A stretch of DNA of 64,000 bases, taken from contig NZ_KI669560.1 in NCBI RefSeq assembly GCF_000508085.1, positions 216,219 to 280,218 on the forward strand, written 5' to 3'. Shown here piece by piece: positions 24,827 through 33,092 of the stretch. The notes under the pieces were generated by a model, which did not search any database, was not told the DNA's origin, and saw nothing but the letters and a program-made list of their open reading frames with translations. Source of the DNA: Sediminibacterium sp. C3. GTDB taxonomy: Bacteria; Bacteroidota; Bacteroidia; Chitinophagales; Chitinophagaceae. The position numbers were made by a program, and so were the translations under genes. The first letter of the stretch is position 1; each line of letters starts with the position of its first letter.

Positions 24827-25816
24827 ATGGATTACAGAAGAATGGGGAGAACCGGGCTTCAGTTAAGTGTACTAAGTTTTGGTAGCTGGGTCTCTTTTCA
24901 CAAGCAGATCAACGACAATAGTGCAGATGAGTTAATGGGCATTGCTTATGACCATGGTGTAAACTTTTTTGACAATGCAGAAGTATATGCACTGGGTGAG
25001 AGTGAGAAAATGATGGGACGCGTGTTGAAAGCAAAAAACTGGGATCGTACTTCCTATACCCTTTCTTCTAAAGCTTTCTTTGGCTGGAGAGGCAAAGACA
25101 ACAAACCCAATCAAACCGGCCTTAGTAGAAAACATTTAACAGAAGCCTGTAATGAGGCCCTGCAAAGACTTCAGACCGATTACCTCGATTTATATTTCTG
25201 TCACAGACCCGATAAAAACACCCCTATTGAAGAAGTGGTACTTACCATGAATACCCTGATTCAGCAAGGAAAAATTTTATACTGGGGTACCAGTGAATGG
25301 AGCGGAGTTGAATTGATGGAAGCCAATCGGGTTGCCCGCGATTATCGCCTGATTGGGCCTGCTATGGAACAACCACAGTACAATTTATTTGAAAGAGAGA
25401 AATTAGAAAAAGACTATCTGGAAGTATTTAAAAATGTAGGCCTGGGCACTACCATCTGGAGCCCACTGGCATCTGGATTACTAACCGGCAAATACAACAA
25501 CGGCATTCCGGAAGGAAGCAGACTGGCCATTGAAGGCTTCGACTGGCTGAAGGAACGCCTGATCATGGAAGAAAAAATAGAAAAAGTAAAACAACTACAG
25601 GAACTGGCCAATGAACTGGGCTGTAGTCTTCCTGCCTTAAGCATTGCCTGGTGCATTAAAAACCCGAATGTAACTACGGCAATTTTAGGCGCTACGAGAA
25701 AAGAACAACTGCTGGATAACTTAACCGCCTTACAAGCCGTTGAACTGCTCAACACGGAGGTTTTACAGAAAATAGAGTCGATAATGCAGAACAAACCCGT
25801 TTTAGCAGAATATTAA
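24827..25816 (+). CDS. Aldo/keto reductase (Kv-beta/YghZ-like)
   Basis: 329 residues, a TIM barrel. Catalytic tetrad is visible: Asp/Tyr in DNAEVYALGESE, Lys in LSSKAFFG and His in YFCHRPDKN; NADPH site residues lie in the C-terminal ILGATRKEQL. It is closest to the potassium-channel beta-subunit-like subgroup (AKR6/14). It reduces aldehydes or ketones with NADPH; the physiological substrate is unknown. It follows lptC by 10 bases and ends before the sigma-factor operon. Confidence 0.9.
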   Translation: MDYRRMGRTGLQLSVLSFGSWVSFHKQINDNSADELMGIAYDHGVNFFDNAEVYALGESEKMMGRVLKAKNWDRTSYTLSSKAFFGWRGKDNKPNQTGLSRKHLTEACNEALQRLQTDYLDLYFCHRPDKNTPIEEVVLTMNTLIQQGKILYWGTSEWSGVELMEANRVARDYRLIGPAMEQPQYNLFEREKLEKDYLEVFKNVGLGTTIWSPLASGLLTGKYNNGIPEGSRLAIEGFDWLKERLIMEEKIEKVKQLQELANELGCSLPALSIAWCIKNPNVTTAILGATRKEQLLDNLTALQAVELLNTEVLQKIESIMQNKPVLAEY

Positions 25817-25879
25817 ACGGAATTTTTACCACCCCTTTCCAACTTTTCATCAAATACCACTCTTACTCATGAAAACTGC

Positions 25880-26431
25880 TTGGAACAGGTAATAGACATA
25901 CAAAAAGCTGCTGTAAAAAAGGCTTGCACCGGAGATGCAAAAGCCCAGGCTTGGTTATACGAGCAATACAGCAAAGCCATGTTTACTATCTGTACCAGGA
26001 TGACGGGTAACACCTCAGACGCAGAAGACATACTACAAGACTGTTTTGTAATTGCATTTAAGAACCTGCATCAGCTAAAAGTAGCTGAGCAGTTTGGAGG
26101 ATGGCTAAAAAGAATTGTAGTAAACGAATGCATTCGTTTTTGTAAAAAAAATATGCATTGGGAAACCTGGGACAACGAGAAGCAGGGGAACCTGGTGGAA
26201 GAAGAGACTGAATGGTGGAAGACCATTGATTTCAAAATCATTCACCGGACCATCAAAGAATTGCCCGAAGGATGCAGACAGGTTTTTACGCTGTATGTAT
26301 TCGAAGACTATTCGCACAAACAAATTGCTGAAAGCATGGGCATTTCAGAATCAACCAGCAAAAGCCAGTACCAGCGGGCCAGGGCATTATTGCAACAAAG
26401 AATTCAAAAACAAATTCAGATTCATGGATGA
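25880..26431 (+). CDS. ECF-type RNA polymerase sigma factor
   Basis: 183 residues. Sigma region 2 is seen in SDAEDILQDCFVIAFKNL and region 4 in HKQIAESMGISESTSKSQYQ plus ARALLQQRI. The frame has no ATG near its start; the best start is TTG at 25880 (MEQVIDIQ), since upstream codons run to a stop near 25815. It is followed with an 8-base overlap by a membrane-anchored regulator and then a large secreted protein, a sigma/anti-sigma arrangement usual for envelope-stress or surface-gene control. Confidence 0.9.
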   Translation: MEQVIDIQKAAVKKACTGDAKAQAWLYEQYSKAMFTICTRMTGNTSDAEDILQDCFVIAFKNLHQLKVAEQFGGWLKRIVVNECIRFCKKNMHWETWDNEKQGNLVEEETEWWKTIDFKIIHRTIKELPEGCRQVFTLYVFEDYSHKQIAESMGISESTSKSQYQRARALLQQRIQKQIQIHG

Positions 26432-27209
26432 GTTAAAAAAATATCTGAAGGAAAACCGATCTGCGCTGGATCTGGACGAACCTGGACCTCAGGGCTGGGA
26501 AAAAGTACAGGCCAGACTACAGCAAGAGCGCCCCGCTGCTAAAGTGGTGCCCATTAAAAAATATTTTCAATGGTCGGTGGCCGCCTGTGTATTTGTGCTG
26601 GCTGGAATTGGGTTATGGTCTTTATTGGAAACAAAACCTGAAAAACTTCAGCAACAGGTTCTTAGAACACCAAATGAAAGTGTGCCAAATAAAAATGCAA
26701 TGGTGGGGGTAGAGAATAAATCAGAGAGCCCCGCAAATGTTGCTACTGAAAAGGATGGCTTGAAAAGCGATCGTAACATAGTAAACACGGCAAACCATTC
26801 ATCTAACGGAATCAATAAACCCTTGGCCAACAAACAAAACAACAGCGGCTCACAAGGTTTGTCAAAAGATGTTCTTGCTTCTTTAGCCAGTGTAGAAAAC
26901 GGATTCACACAGGTAATCAATTTGCAGAGAGGAAAAATCAGTACTACGCCTATGTATGCAGAATCGGCAGCATACTTTAATGAATTCAAAATGCAGATTC
27001 AGCAAATTGAAGCCGATGAAAGACAATTGAAAAAAGAAATCAGCAAGAAAGGACTTACTGCCAATCAGCTTGATCAACTGATTGACTTGTATCAATATAA
27101 ATTAACTGTTCTGAAACAGCTGCAGCTGGAAATGAACAAAACAAACAATCGTTTTAAACAAAACCGAGGACCCGTAGATTCTACCCGCGCCTATTTTATC
27201 AATATCTAA
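26424..27209 (+). CDS. Anti-sigma-factor-like membrane protein
   Basis: 261 residues from ATG at 26424, which sits inside the sigma gene stop (ATGGATGA); an earlier start in this frame would run inside the sigma gene and is rejected. Residues 1-47 are cytoplasmic, 48-68 form one transmembrane helix (QWSVAACVFVLAGIGLW), and the remainder is an Asn/Ser-rich linker plus a helical periplasmic part (about 175-250) with repeated Q and K. It lacks a clear HxxxCxxC zinc anti-sigma motif. The layout fits a transmembrane regulator of the preceding sigma factor. Confidence 0.7.
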   Translation: MDELKKYLKENRSALDLDEPGPQGWEKVQARLQQERPAAKVVPIKKYFQWSVAACVFVLAGIGLWSLLETKPEKLQQQVLRTPNESVPNKNAMVGVENKSESPANVATEKDGLKSDRNIVNTANHSSNGINKPLANKQNNSGSQGLSKDVLASLASVENGFTQVINLQRGKISTTPMYAESAAYFNEFKMQIQQIEADERQLKKEISKKGLTANQLDQLIDLYQYKLTVLKQLQLEMNKTNNRFKQNRGPVDSTRAYFINI

Positions 27210-27233
27210 AAATTTGATTGTAAAAACAGTATT

Positions 27234-28712
27234 ATGAAAAATAAAATTCAACAATCGCTACTGGTAGCTGCCTGCTTACTGAGCTTTGCGTCTGCGTTTG
27301 CTCAAGAGAGTACTACTACTGAAAAACAAGCAGAAAAGGAAAAGCAGAAAGCCGAAAAAGAAATGCTAAAGGCTGATAAAGAAATAAAAAATGCCAGCAA
27401 AGAAATAAAAGCTGCGAATATTGAAGTTCGCAAAGCAGTAAAAGAAAGTATGGCAAAAGCCCTGGAACCTATTGTAGTAGAAGGTTTCCCTATGAGATCC
27501 CCAGGTGCCATTACCGTTACAGGATTCCCAATGGAACGATTTTTCCATGAAGAATATAGTTTCAAAGATTTAAAAGACGTAAAGTCCAAAGAAATCAGTC
27601 AGGAAATCAGTGTTGCTAAATCAGCTGAAATTTTCATTGACAATACTTCCAGGAATCTTCAAATAAAAACCTGGGACCAGTCAAAAGTGAAAGTGGTTAC
27701 CACCGTATATTTTGAAGGCGAAGGAAAATTAAGTGATGAGGAATGGTTCGAAAAAATGAACCTGTCTTTGAAAACAGTTGGCAACATCGTTCGTATTAAA
27801 TCGGGAACTATTTCTGGTGGAAGTTATACCATCAATGGGAATACTTTTGGATGGAGTGGTAATCCAGCGGTTGCCGTATTTAATGATAAAGGAGAAAATA
27901 TTGGCAGCAAATCGAACATAAAAAGAGTGGTAACCATTTATTTGCCGGCAACTGCCAAACTGGATGTGGACACGAAATATGCCGATGTACAGGTTACGGG
28001 CAATATTGCAACAGCTACCATTAGTATTACCAACGGTAATGTGGAAGCAGAAAGCTTCTCCAAATTGTTTCTTCGTTCCAAATATTCCAATGTAAATATT
28101 GAAAACGCAGGAGTAGCGGAAATTGAATTCATGAATGGCCGCTTCAGCGCCAGAAGTATTTCAGATGCAGACCTGGATACCAAATATGCAACGGTAGAAA
28201 TTGGCAGTACCAAAAAAGCAGTATTCAGAAGCACCAATGATGAATATGAAATTGATGAAGTCGACGAACTAAGAGGCAGAAAGAACTATGGCAATCTAAG
28301 AATAACCCAATTAAATGGTTCACTTGAAATGGATGGCACCAATGCTGATGTAAAAATCAGAAACGTAGGAGCCAATCTGAATCTGATCAAGATTGACAAC
28401 AAATATGCTGATATCCGCATTCCGTTAAGAAGCATTAAGAACTATACAGTAAACTTCAACGGCGCCTACAGCACCGTTTACGGCAACTTTGAAAAGCAGC
28501 CGGTTGAGGTTGAAGAAACAAAAAAACCTGTTGCAAAAGAAAAGGAAAAAGAAACCGATGCTTTGTCCAGACAGTTGATCGAAATCAATCGTTCCATAAC
28601 CAGGTATTCACAAGCAGGGGGCAATGAATCCCGCTTCATGGCAAAAGTTGGAGAAGGCAAAGGACTTAAAATTGATATGAGTTGTCAGAACTGCACAGTA
28701 GACTTTAAATAA
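27234..28712 (+). CDS. Secreted protein with N-terminal coiled coil and DUF4097-like beta domain
   Basis: 492 residues. Signal peptide (1-24, SAFAQ) leads to a highly charged Lys/Glu coiled-coil stretch (about 28-75). Two adjacent VVEGFPM/VTGFPM repeats follow, then a long region of short repeated beta strands (about 130-410) with KYADVQVTGNIATATISITN-like units, typical of the DUF4097 (GIN-type) beta-helix. A Lys/Glu segment and a C-terminal SCQNC motif end it. It is likely periplasmic or surface-bound. Downstream of a sigma/anti-sigma pair, it may be their target or sensor. Terminator follows at 28764. Confidence 0.75.
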   Translation: MKNKIQQSLLVAACLLSFASAFAQESTTTEKQAEKEKQKAEKEMLKADKEIKNASKEIKAANIEVRKAVKESMAKALEPIVVEGFPMRSPGAITVTGFPMERFFHEEYSFKDLKDVKSKEISQEISVAKSAEIFIDNTSRNLQIKTWDQSKVKVVTTVYFEGEGKLSDEEWFEKMNLSLKTVGNIVRIKSGTISGGSYTINGNTFGWSGNPAVAVFNDKGENIGSKSNIKRVVTIYLPATAKLDVDTKYADVQVTGNIATATISITNGNVEAESFSKLFLRSKYSNVNIENAGVAEIEFMNGRFSARSISDADLDTKYATVEIGSTKKAVFRSTNDEYEIDEVDELRGRKNYGNLRITQLNGSLEMDGTNADVKIRNVGANLNLIKIDNKYADIRIPLRSIKNYTVNFNGAYSTVYGNFEKQPVEVEETKKPVAKEKEKETDALSRQLIEINRSITRYSQAGGNESRFMAKVGEGKGLKIDMSCQNCTVDFK

Positions 28713-28763
28713 AATAGCTATATAAACTTTACAGCACCGATTCTCATGTGTTAAATCGGTCAC

Positions 28764-28789
28764 GTACCCCGTTTCTACGGGGTACTTTG
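28764..28789 (+). terminator. Rho-independent terminator of the sigma operon
   Basis: Perfect 8-bp stem GTACCCCG (28764-28771) / CGGGGTAC (28778-28785) with a 6-base loop, then TTTG. It is 52 bases after the stop at 28712. Confidence 0.8.
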
Positions 28790-28804
28790 TTTGGGTATAT
28801 CCCT

Positions 28805-28812
28805 TAACTTTG
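28805..28812 (+). promoter_or_regulatory. -7 promoter box (TAACTTTG)
   Basis: Exact TAnnTTTG match 8 bases before the ATG at 28820, preceded by TTTG at 28786-28789 (spacing shorter than usual). It follows the terminator at once, so a new transcription unit (28820 onward) probably starts here with a very short leader. Confidence 0.5.
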
Positions 28813-28819
28813 GCTTATT

Positions 28820-30079
28820 ATGGCGCATATCTATACCATTCTTAGTATAGTGGGTACTTTATTGTTTATCGGCTTCTTTGCCGGATATGAAATTGCGTTC
28901 GTTACCGCCAACAGACTTAGCATTGAGTTGAAGAAAAAACAGGGTAAAAGAAGCGGCATCATTCTGGCTCAATTCATTGAATCTCCTGCAAGATTTATTG
29001 GCACTTGTTTAATTGGGGTGAATTTATTCCTGGTAATTTATGGTTTGCTTTTCGATGAACTGTTGAAAGCAGGCATCTGGTTGCCGTTGAAGATTGAAAA
29101 TGATTTTTTAAAACTGGCTTTTGACACATTGCTCTCTACAATAGTTGTGCTGGTGATTGGTAAGTTTTTGCCCAAAGCCATTTTCAGAGCCAAGAGCGAT
29201 AGCCTGCTTTTTGTATTTGCCCCTGTTGCCAACTTTTTTCACAACTTATTTTTACCCCTGACCAATCTCTTTGTTAATATTTCTCAATGGATATTAAAGT
29301 ACTTATTCAACGTTAGGGTAAAAGATAAAAACGAGGCATTTACCAAAATAGACCTGGAGCATTTTTTTCAGCAAACCAAAGACCAGGACGAAGAAAATCA
29401 GGAACTGAATACGGAGCTTTTTGAAAACGCATTGAGTTTGCCTACGGTTAAAATAAGACAGTGCCTGGTTCCCAGAACTGAAATTGTAGCATTGGAGGTA
29501 AACGACAGTATTGCAGAAGCAAGGGCATTGTTCATTCAGACCAAACTCAGCAAATTACTGGTGTACGAAAACAGCATTGACAATATTGTAGGATATATTC
29601 ATCAGTTAGACTTGTTTAACCGACCCGAAAATATCAAAGCCATGCTACACCCGATTGTAGCGGTTCCTGAAAGCATGAGTGCCACTGACCTGATTAACAA
29701 GTTTACCAAAGAGAGAAAAAGCATTGCCTGGGTGGTTGATGAATTTGGTGGCACATCGGGTATTGTTACCATGGAAGATTTACTGGAAGAAATATTCGGC
29801 GAGATTCAGGACGAATACGACACAGAAGAATTTGTTGAGAAACAATTGGCAGAAGATGAATTTATTTTCAGCGGTAGATTGGAACTGGATTATTTGAATG
29901 AGAAATACAACCTTGATTTTCCTACCAGTGATTCAGAAACCCTTAGCGGATATATCATTAGCGAACACGAAACCATTCCCAAACAAAAAGAAACCATTAT
30001 CATCAATAATTTCAAGTTTGATATTTTAACTGTATCTGAAAGAAGAATTGAAATGGTTAAGATGAAAGTACTTCAATAA
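28820..30079 (+). CDS. CNNM/CorC-type (hemolysin-family) transporter protein
   Basis: 419 residues. An N-terminal DUF21 membrane domain (about 1-170, four hydrophobic segments) is followed by a CBS pair (about 200-320, with VPRTEIVALEVND and DEFGGTSGIVTMEDLLEEIF) and a C-terminal CorC/HlyC domain (about 340-419). Family members are implicated in magnesium/cobalt efflux or ion homeostasis; 'hemolysin' is a historical label. Some Bacteroidota members (GldE) affect gliding. It has a 2-base gap to tatC and probably starts an operon through rpiB. Confidence 0.9.
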   Translation: MAHIYTILSIVGTLLFIGFFAGYEIAFVTANRLSIELKKKQGKRSGIILAQFIESPARFIGTCLIGVNLFLVIYGLLFDELLKAGIWLPLKIENDFLKLAFDTLLSTIVVLVIGKFLPKAIFRAKSDSLLFVFAPVANFFHNLFLPLTNLFVNISQWILKYLFNVRVKDKNEAFTKIDLEHFFQQTKDQDEENQELNTELFENALSLPTVKIRQCLVPRTEIVALEVNDSIAEARALFIQTKLSKLLVYENSIDNIVGYIHQLDLFNRPENIKAMLHPIVAVPESMSATDLINKFTKERKSIAWVVDEFGGTSGIVTMEDLLEEIFGEIQDEYDTEEFVEKQLAEDEFIFSGRLELDYLNEKYNLDFPTSDSETLSGYIISEHETIPKQKETIIINNFKFDILTVSERRIEMVKMKVLQ

Positions 30080-30081
30080 AC

Positions 30082-30936
30082 ATGGCACTATTTAATAGAA
30101 AAGCGGCGGCAGATCAGGAAGAAATGTCTTTTATAGACCATCTGGAAGAATTAAGAGGGCATATCATTCGCTCGATTATTTCCATACTCGTAATGGCGAT
30201 AGTCATTTTTATTTATCGCAACTGGATTTTCGACAATATCATTGTAGGGCCCATCAATAAAGACTTCGTTAGCTACAAAGCCCTTTGTGATTTTAGCCAC
30301 TGGCTTAGAATAGGTGATGCACTTTGTATGCCGCCGGTTGAAGTAACCATGCAGAGTACCACTTTCGGAGGGCAGTTCCTAAGCACAATCAGCATGGCCA
30401 TTGTTGGCGGTATCATTATGGCTTTCCCTTATATTTTCTGGGAGTTCTGGCGTTTTGTAAAACCGGCCTTAAAAGAAAAGGAAATTAAAAACACTCGTTT
30501 CATCATTTTCTGGGTTTCCTTTTTCTTCTTTTGTGGCGCAGCTTTTGGTTACTTTTTATTAGGCCCTTTTACCTTCAACTTCCTGGCAGGATTTCAATTG
30601 GGTACTGAAAATATGATTGTTACCCGACCCACTTTTTCTGATTATTTAGACAACCTGACCAATATTATTTTAGGATGCGGGCTGGCATTTGAACTGCCTG
30701 TTTTAGCGCATGTATTAACACAGATTGGGATTGTTACGCCGGGTTTCCTGAGAGCAACCCGTAAATACGCAGTGGTGATTATTCTGATTGTAGCTGCCTT
30801 TATTACACCAAGTCCGGACTGGATGAGTCAGTTGATTGTATTTATCCCATTATTCCTTTTATATGAATTAAGCATTTTAGTTTCTGCTAAAGTGTACAGA
30901 AAACTGGAGAAAGAAGAAGATAAGGAGTGGGATTAG
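30082..30936 (+). CDS. tatC: Sec-independent translocase subunit TatC
   Basis: 284 residues with six transmembrane segments. Family signatures: FIDHLEELRGHIIRS near the N-terminus and FWEFWRFVKPALKEKE before the third helix. TatC recognises twin-arginine signals. Two likely substrates are in this window (11790-13082 and 63568 onward). It directly follows the CNNM gene; TatA/B are not adjacent. A periplasmic loop between helices 1 and 2 is longer than in E. coli TatC, as usual in Bacteroidota. Confidence 0.95.
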   Translation: MALFNRKAAADQEEMSFIDHLEELRGHIIRSIISILVMAIVIFIYRNWIFDNIIVGPINKDFVSYKALCDFSHWLRIGDALCMPPVEVTMQSTTFGGQFLSTISMAIVGGIIMAFPYIFWEFWRFVKPALKEKEIKNTRFIIFWVSFFFFCGAAFGYFLLGPFTFNFLAGFQLGTENMIVTRPTFSDYLDNLTNIILGCGLAFELPVLAHVLTQIGIVTPGFLRATRKYAVVIILIVAAFITPSPDWMSQLIVFIPLFLLYELSILVSAKVYRKLEKEEDKEWD

Positions 30937-30960
30937 TAAGCCTTAGTAAAAACCCTTAGT

Positions 30961-31416
30961 ATGCCATATGTATTTGACGCTTCCAAACCCATATCTATTG
31001 GAAGCGACCACGCCGGATTTAGCTATAAATCTGCCTTGATTTCCTGGTTAACCGAAAAAGGTTACAAAGTTACCGACCATGGAACTTATTCCCTGGATTC
31101 AGTAGATTATCCCGACTTTGCACATCCCACAGCGAGTGCTGTAGAAAACGGAGAATCCAGTTTTGGTATTTTAATCTGTGGCAGTGCAAATGGTGTAGCC
31201 ATTACAGCTAATAAACACCAGGGCATCCGAGCGGCTTTGTGCTGGCAGAATGATGTTGCAGAACTGTCCAGATTACACAACAATGCAAATATTATTTGTA
31301 TTCCGGCCAGATTTGTAGCACTCCCTTTGGCAGAACAAATGATAGATCTTTTTATGAATACTCCTTTTGAAGGTGGAAGACACGCGAATAGAGTAAATAA
31401 AATAAGCTGTAACTAA
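30961..31416 (+). CDS. rpiB: Ribose-5-phosphate isomerase B
   Basis: 151 residues. IGSDHAGFSYKSALISWL, DYPDFAHPTASAVE and ILICGSANGVAITANKHQGI are the RpiB/LacAB signatures, with the catalytic cysteine in ICGSA. It interconverts ribose 5-phosphate and ribulose 5-phosphate in the pentose phosphate pathway. It lies 24 bases after tatC and 13 bases before the M28 peptidase gene. No sugar-operon genes are adjacent, so a housekeeping role is likely. Confidence 0.94.
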   Translation: MPYVFDASKPISIGSDHAGFSYKSALISWLTEKGYKVTDHGTYSLDSVDYPDFAHPTASAVENGESSFGILICGSANGVAITANKHQGIRAALCWQNDVAELSRLHNNANIICIPARFVALPLAEQMIDLFMNTPFEGGRHANRVNKISCN

Positions 31417-31429
31417 AAAAATAAAAGCC

Positions 31430-32977
31430 ATGATGAAACAAATCCTGTTCGGTGCAATGTTCCTTTCGAGTGGAATTGCATATGGACAAAAAGAAGATGC
31501 ATCAGCAAAATTTGCTGCATTGATTACCCCCGCTTCCATGAAGCAGAAATTAACGATTCTCGCTGGTCCGGAAATGGAAGGCAGAGAAACTGCTATGCCA
31601 GGCGAAAGAAAAGCGGCAGCCTATATTGAATCTGAGTTTAAAAGAATGGGACTAAAGCCCGGCAATGGCAATAGTTATCAGCAATACTTTAATGTTTACC
31701 AGGACGAACTGGCCAGTATTGAATTAAGAGTTAATGGTAAATTATACAACTGGGACAAAGACTATATGATGTCTTTACAATCCATCGCCAACGGAGCTAC
31801 CAGTTCTAAGGAATTGGTATTTGTGGGATACGGTCTTGTAGACAAAGCAGCTGGCATAGACGATTATGCAGGTTTGGATGTAAAAGGTAAAATAGTAATG
31901 ATGCTGGATGGTGCACCCGCCGGATACAAAGCTCCGACTCCTGCCCCAGGTACCAGAACGCCAAGTCCAATTTCAGGTGCTGCCAAAGCTACAGCTGCCA
32001 GAACAGCTGGCGCAACAGGCATCATTTTAGTGTCCAAGGATTTCCCTCGTAAAAACCCAACTCCTACCAAGGGAAATATGTACATGAACAAGCCTGCTGG
32101 TGCTCCTTTTATGATGGTAACTGTTTCTGAAGAAATTGCTTCTGCATTAGCAGGAAGAACAGCAAAGTTGAGCAGTGAAGCATTGGCCAGCCTAAACAAA
32201 GGCAAGTACACAGCAGAACTAAGTATCAATGCCGATAAAAAATCAATAGCATTGGAAACCAGCAATGTTATTGGAATCATTGAAGGAACTGATAAAAAAG
32301 ATGAGTACGTTTTCATGACCGGACACCATGATCACTTGGGTAAAAGAGGCGATGTAATTTATTACGGAGCTGATGACGACGGATCAGGCACGGTTGGTGT
32401 AATGCAAATGGCTGAAGCTTTTGCAGCAGCTGCAAAAAAAGGAAACAAGCCTCGCAGAACGCTGGTATTTATGACTGTAAGCGGTGAAGAGAAAGGCCTT
32501 TGGGGTTCTCAGTACTATTCAGACAATCCCATTTTCCCAATGGAAAAAACCACAGTTGATTTAAATACCGATATGATTGGTCGTGTGGATACAGAAAGAA
32601 AAACAGCGGATACTTTAAATTATATTTATGTAATTGGTCATGATAAGTTAAGCTCTGATTTGGCAAAAATTAATGAAGGCGTTAATGCCAAATACTTAAA
32701 CATGACTTTGGATTATAAATACGATGATCCAAAAGACGTGAACAGAATTTATTACAGAAGCGACCACTACAATTTTGCACGCAAGGGTGTTCCGATTTTA
32801 TTCTTCTACGATGGTATGTTGAAAGCAGAATATCACCAACCAGGCGATACCGTTGACAAAATCAACTTCGAATTAATGGAAAAAAGAGCGAAGCTGGTAT
32901 TTCATACCGCATGGGAAATGGCCAACAGAGATGAAATGCTAAAGCGTGATATTCCATTGACTATGCCAGCCAGATAA
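31430..32977 (+). CDS. Secreted M28-family zinc peptidase with PA domain
   Basis: 515 residues. Signal peptide (1-20, IAYGQ). A protease-associated domain is inserted at about 100-245 (KGKIVMMLDGAPAG, ATGIILVSK). The zinc ligands are visible: TGHHDHLG, GADDDGSGTVGVM, SGEEKGLWGSQYY, NTDMIGRVD and RSDHYNFARKGVP. It is a periplasmic or surface aminopeptidase, of the type that cuts peptides from their N-terminus. A double ATG at 31430/31433 leaves the start uncertain by one residue. A strong terminator follows. Confidence 0.9.
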   Translation: MMKQILFGAMFLSSGIAYGQKEDASAKFAALITPASMKQKLTILAGPEMEGRETAMPGERKAAAYIESEFKRMGLKPGNGNSYQQYFNVYQDELASIELRVNGKLYNWDKDYMMSLQSIANGATSSKELVFVGYGLVDKAAGIDDYAGLDVKGKIVMMLDGAPAGYKAPTPAPGTRTPSPISGAAKATAARTAGATGIILVSKDFPRKNPTPTKGNMYMNKPAGAPFMMVTVSEEIASALAGRTAKLSSEALASLNKGKYTAELSINADKKSIALETSNVIGIIEGTDKKDEYVFMTGHHDHLGKRGDVIYYGADDDGSGTVGVMQMAEAFAAAAKKGNKPRRTLVFMTVSGEEKGLWGSQYYSDNPIFPMEKTTVDLNTDMIGRVDTERKTADTLNYIYVIGHDKLSSDLAKINEGVNAKYLNMTLDYKYDDPKDVNRIYYRSDHYNFARKGVPILFFYDGMLKAEYHQPGDTVDKINFELMEKRAKLVFHTAWEMANRDEMLKRDIPLTMPAR

Positions 32978-33021
32978 AACAGACAAGAGATTTAAAAGTC
33001 TCCTGAATAAATACTTCAATT

Positions 33022-33056
33022 AAAAAGCCCCGGTCTCAGATGAGGCGGGGCTTTTT
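33022..33056. terminator. Bidirectional Rho-independent terminator
   Basis: AAAAAGCCCCG (33022-33032) pairs with CGGGGCTTTTT (33046-33056). A-tract and T-tract flanks on both sides let it serve the M28 peptidase (plus) and the SusD-like gene (minus), which converge here. Confidence 0.9.
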
Positions 33057-33092
33057 GTTGGCAGCAATCCTTAAACTTAAACTATCGAGAAC

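Noticed and set aside
26226..26423. Upstream extension of the anti-sigma-like gene
   Set aside because: This part lies inside the sigma gene in another frame; ATG at 26424 with an 8-base overlap is the normal coupled start.
28820..30079. True hemolysin
   Set aside because: DUF21-CBS-CorC domain order is that of CNNM-type ion transporters; the hemolysin name is historical.
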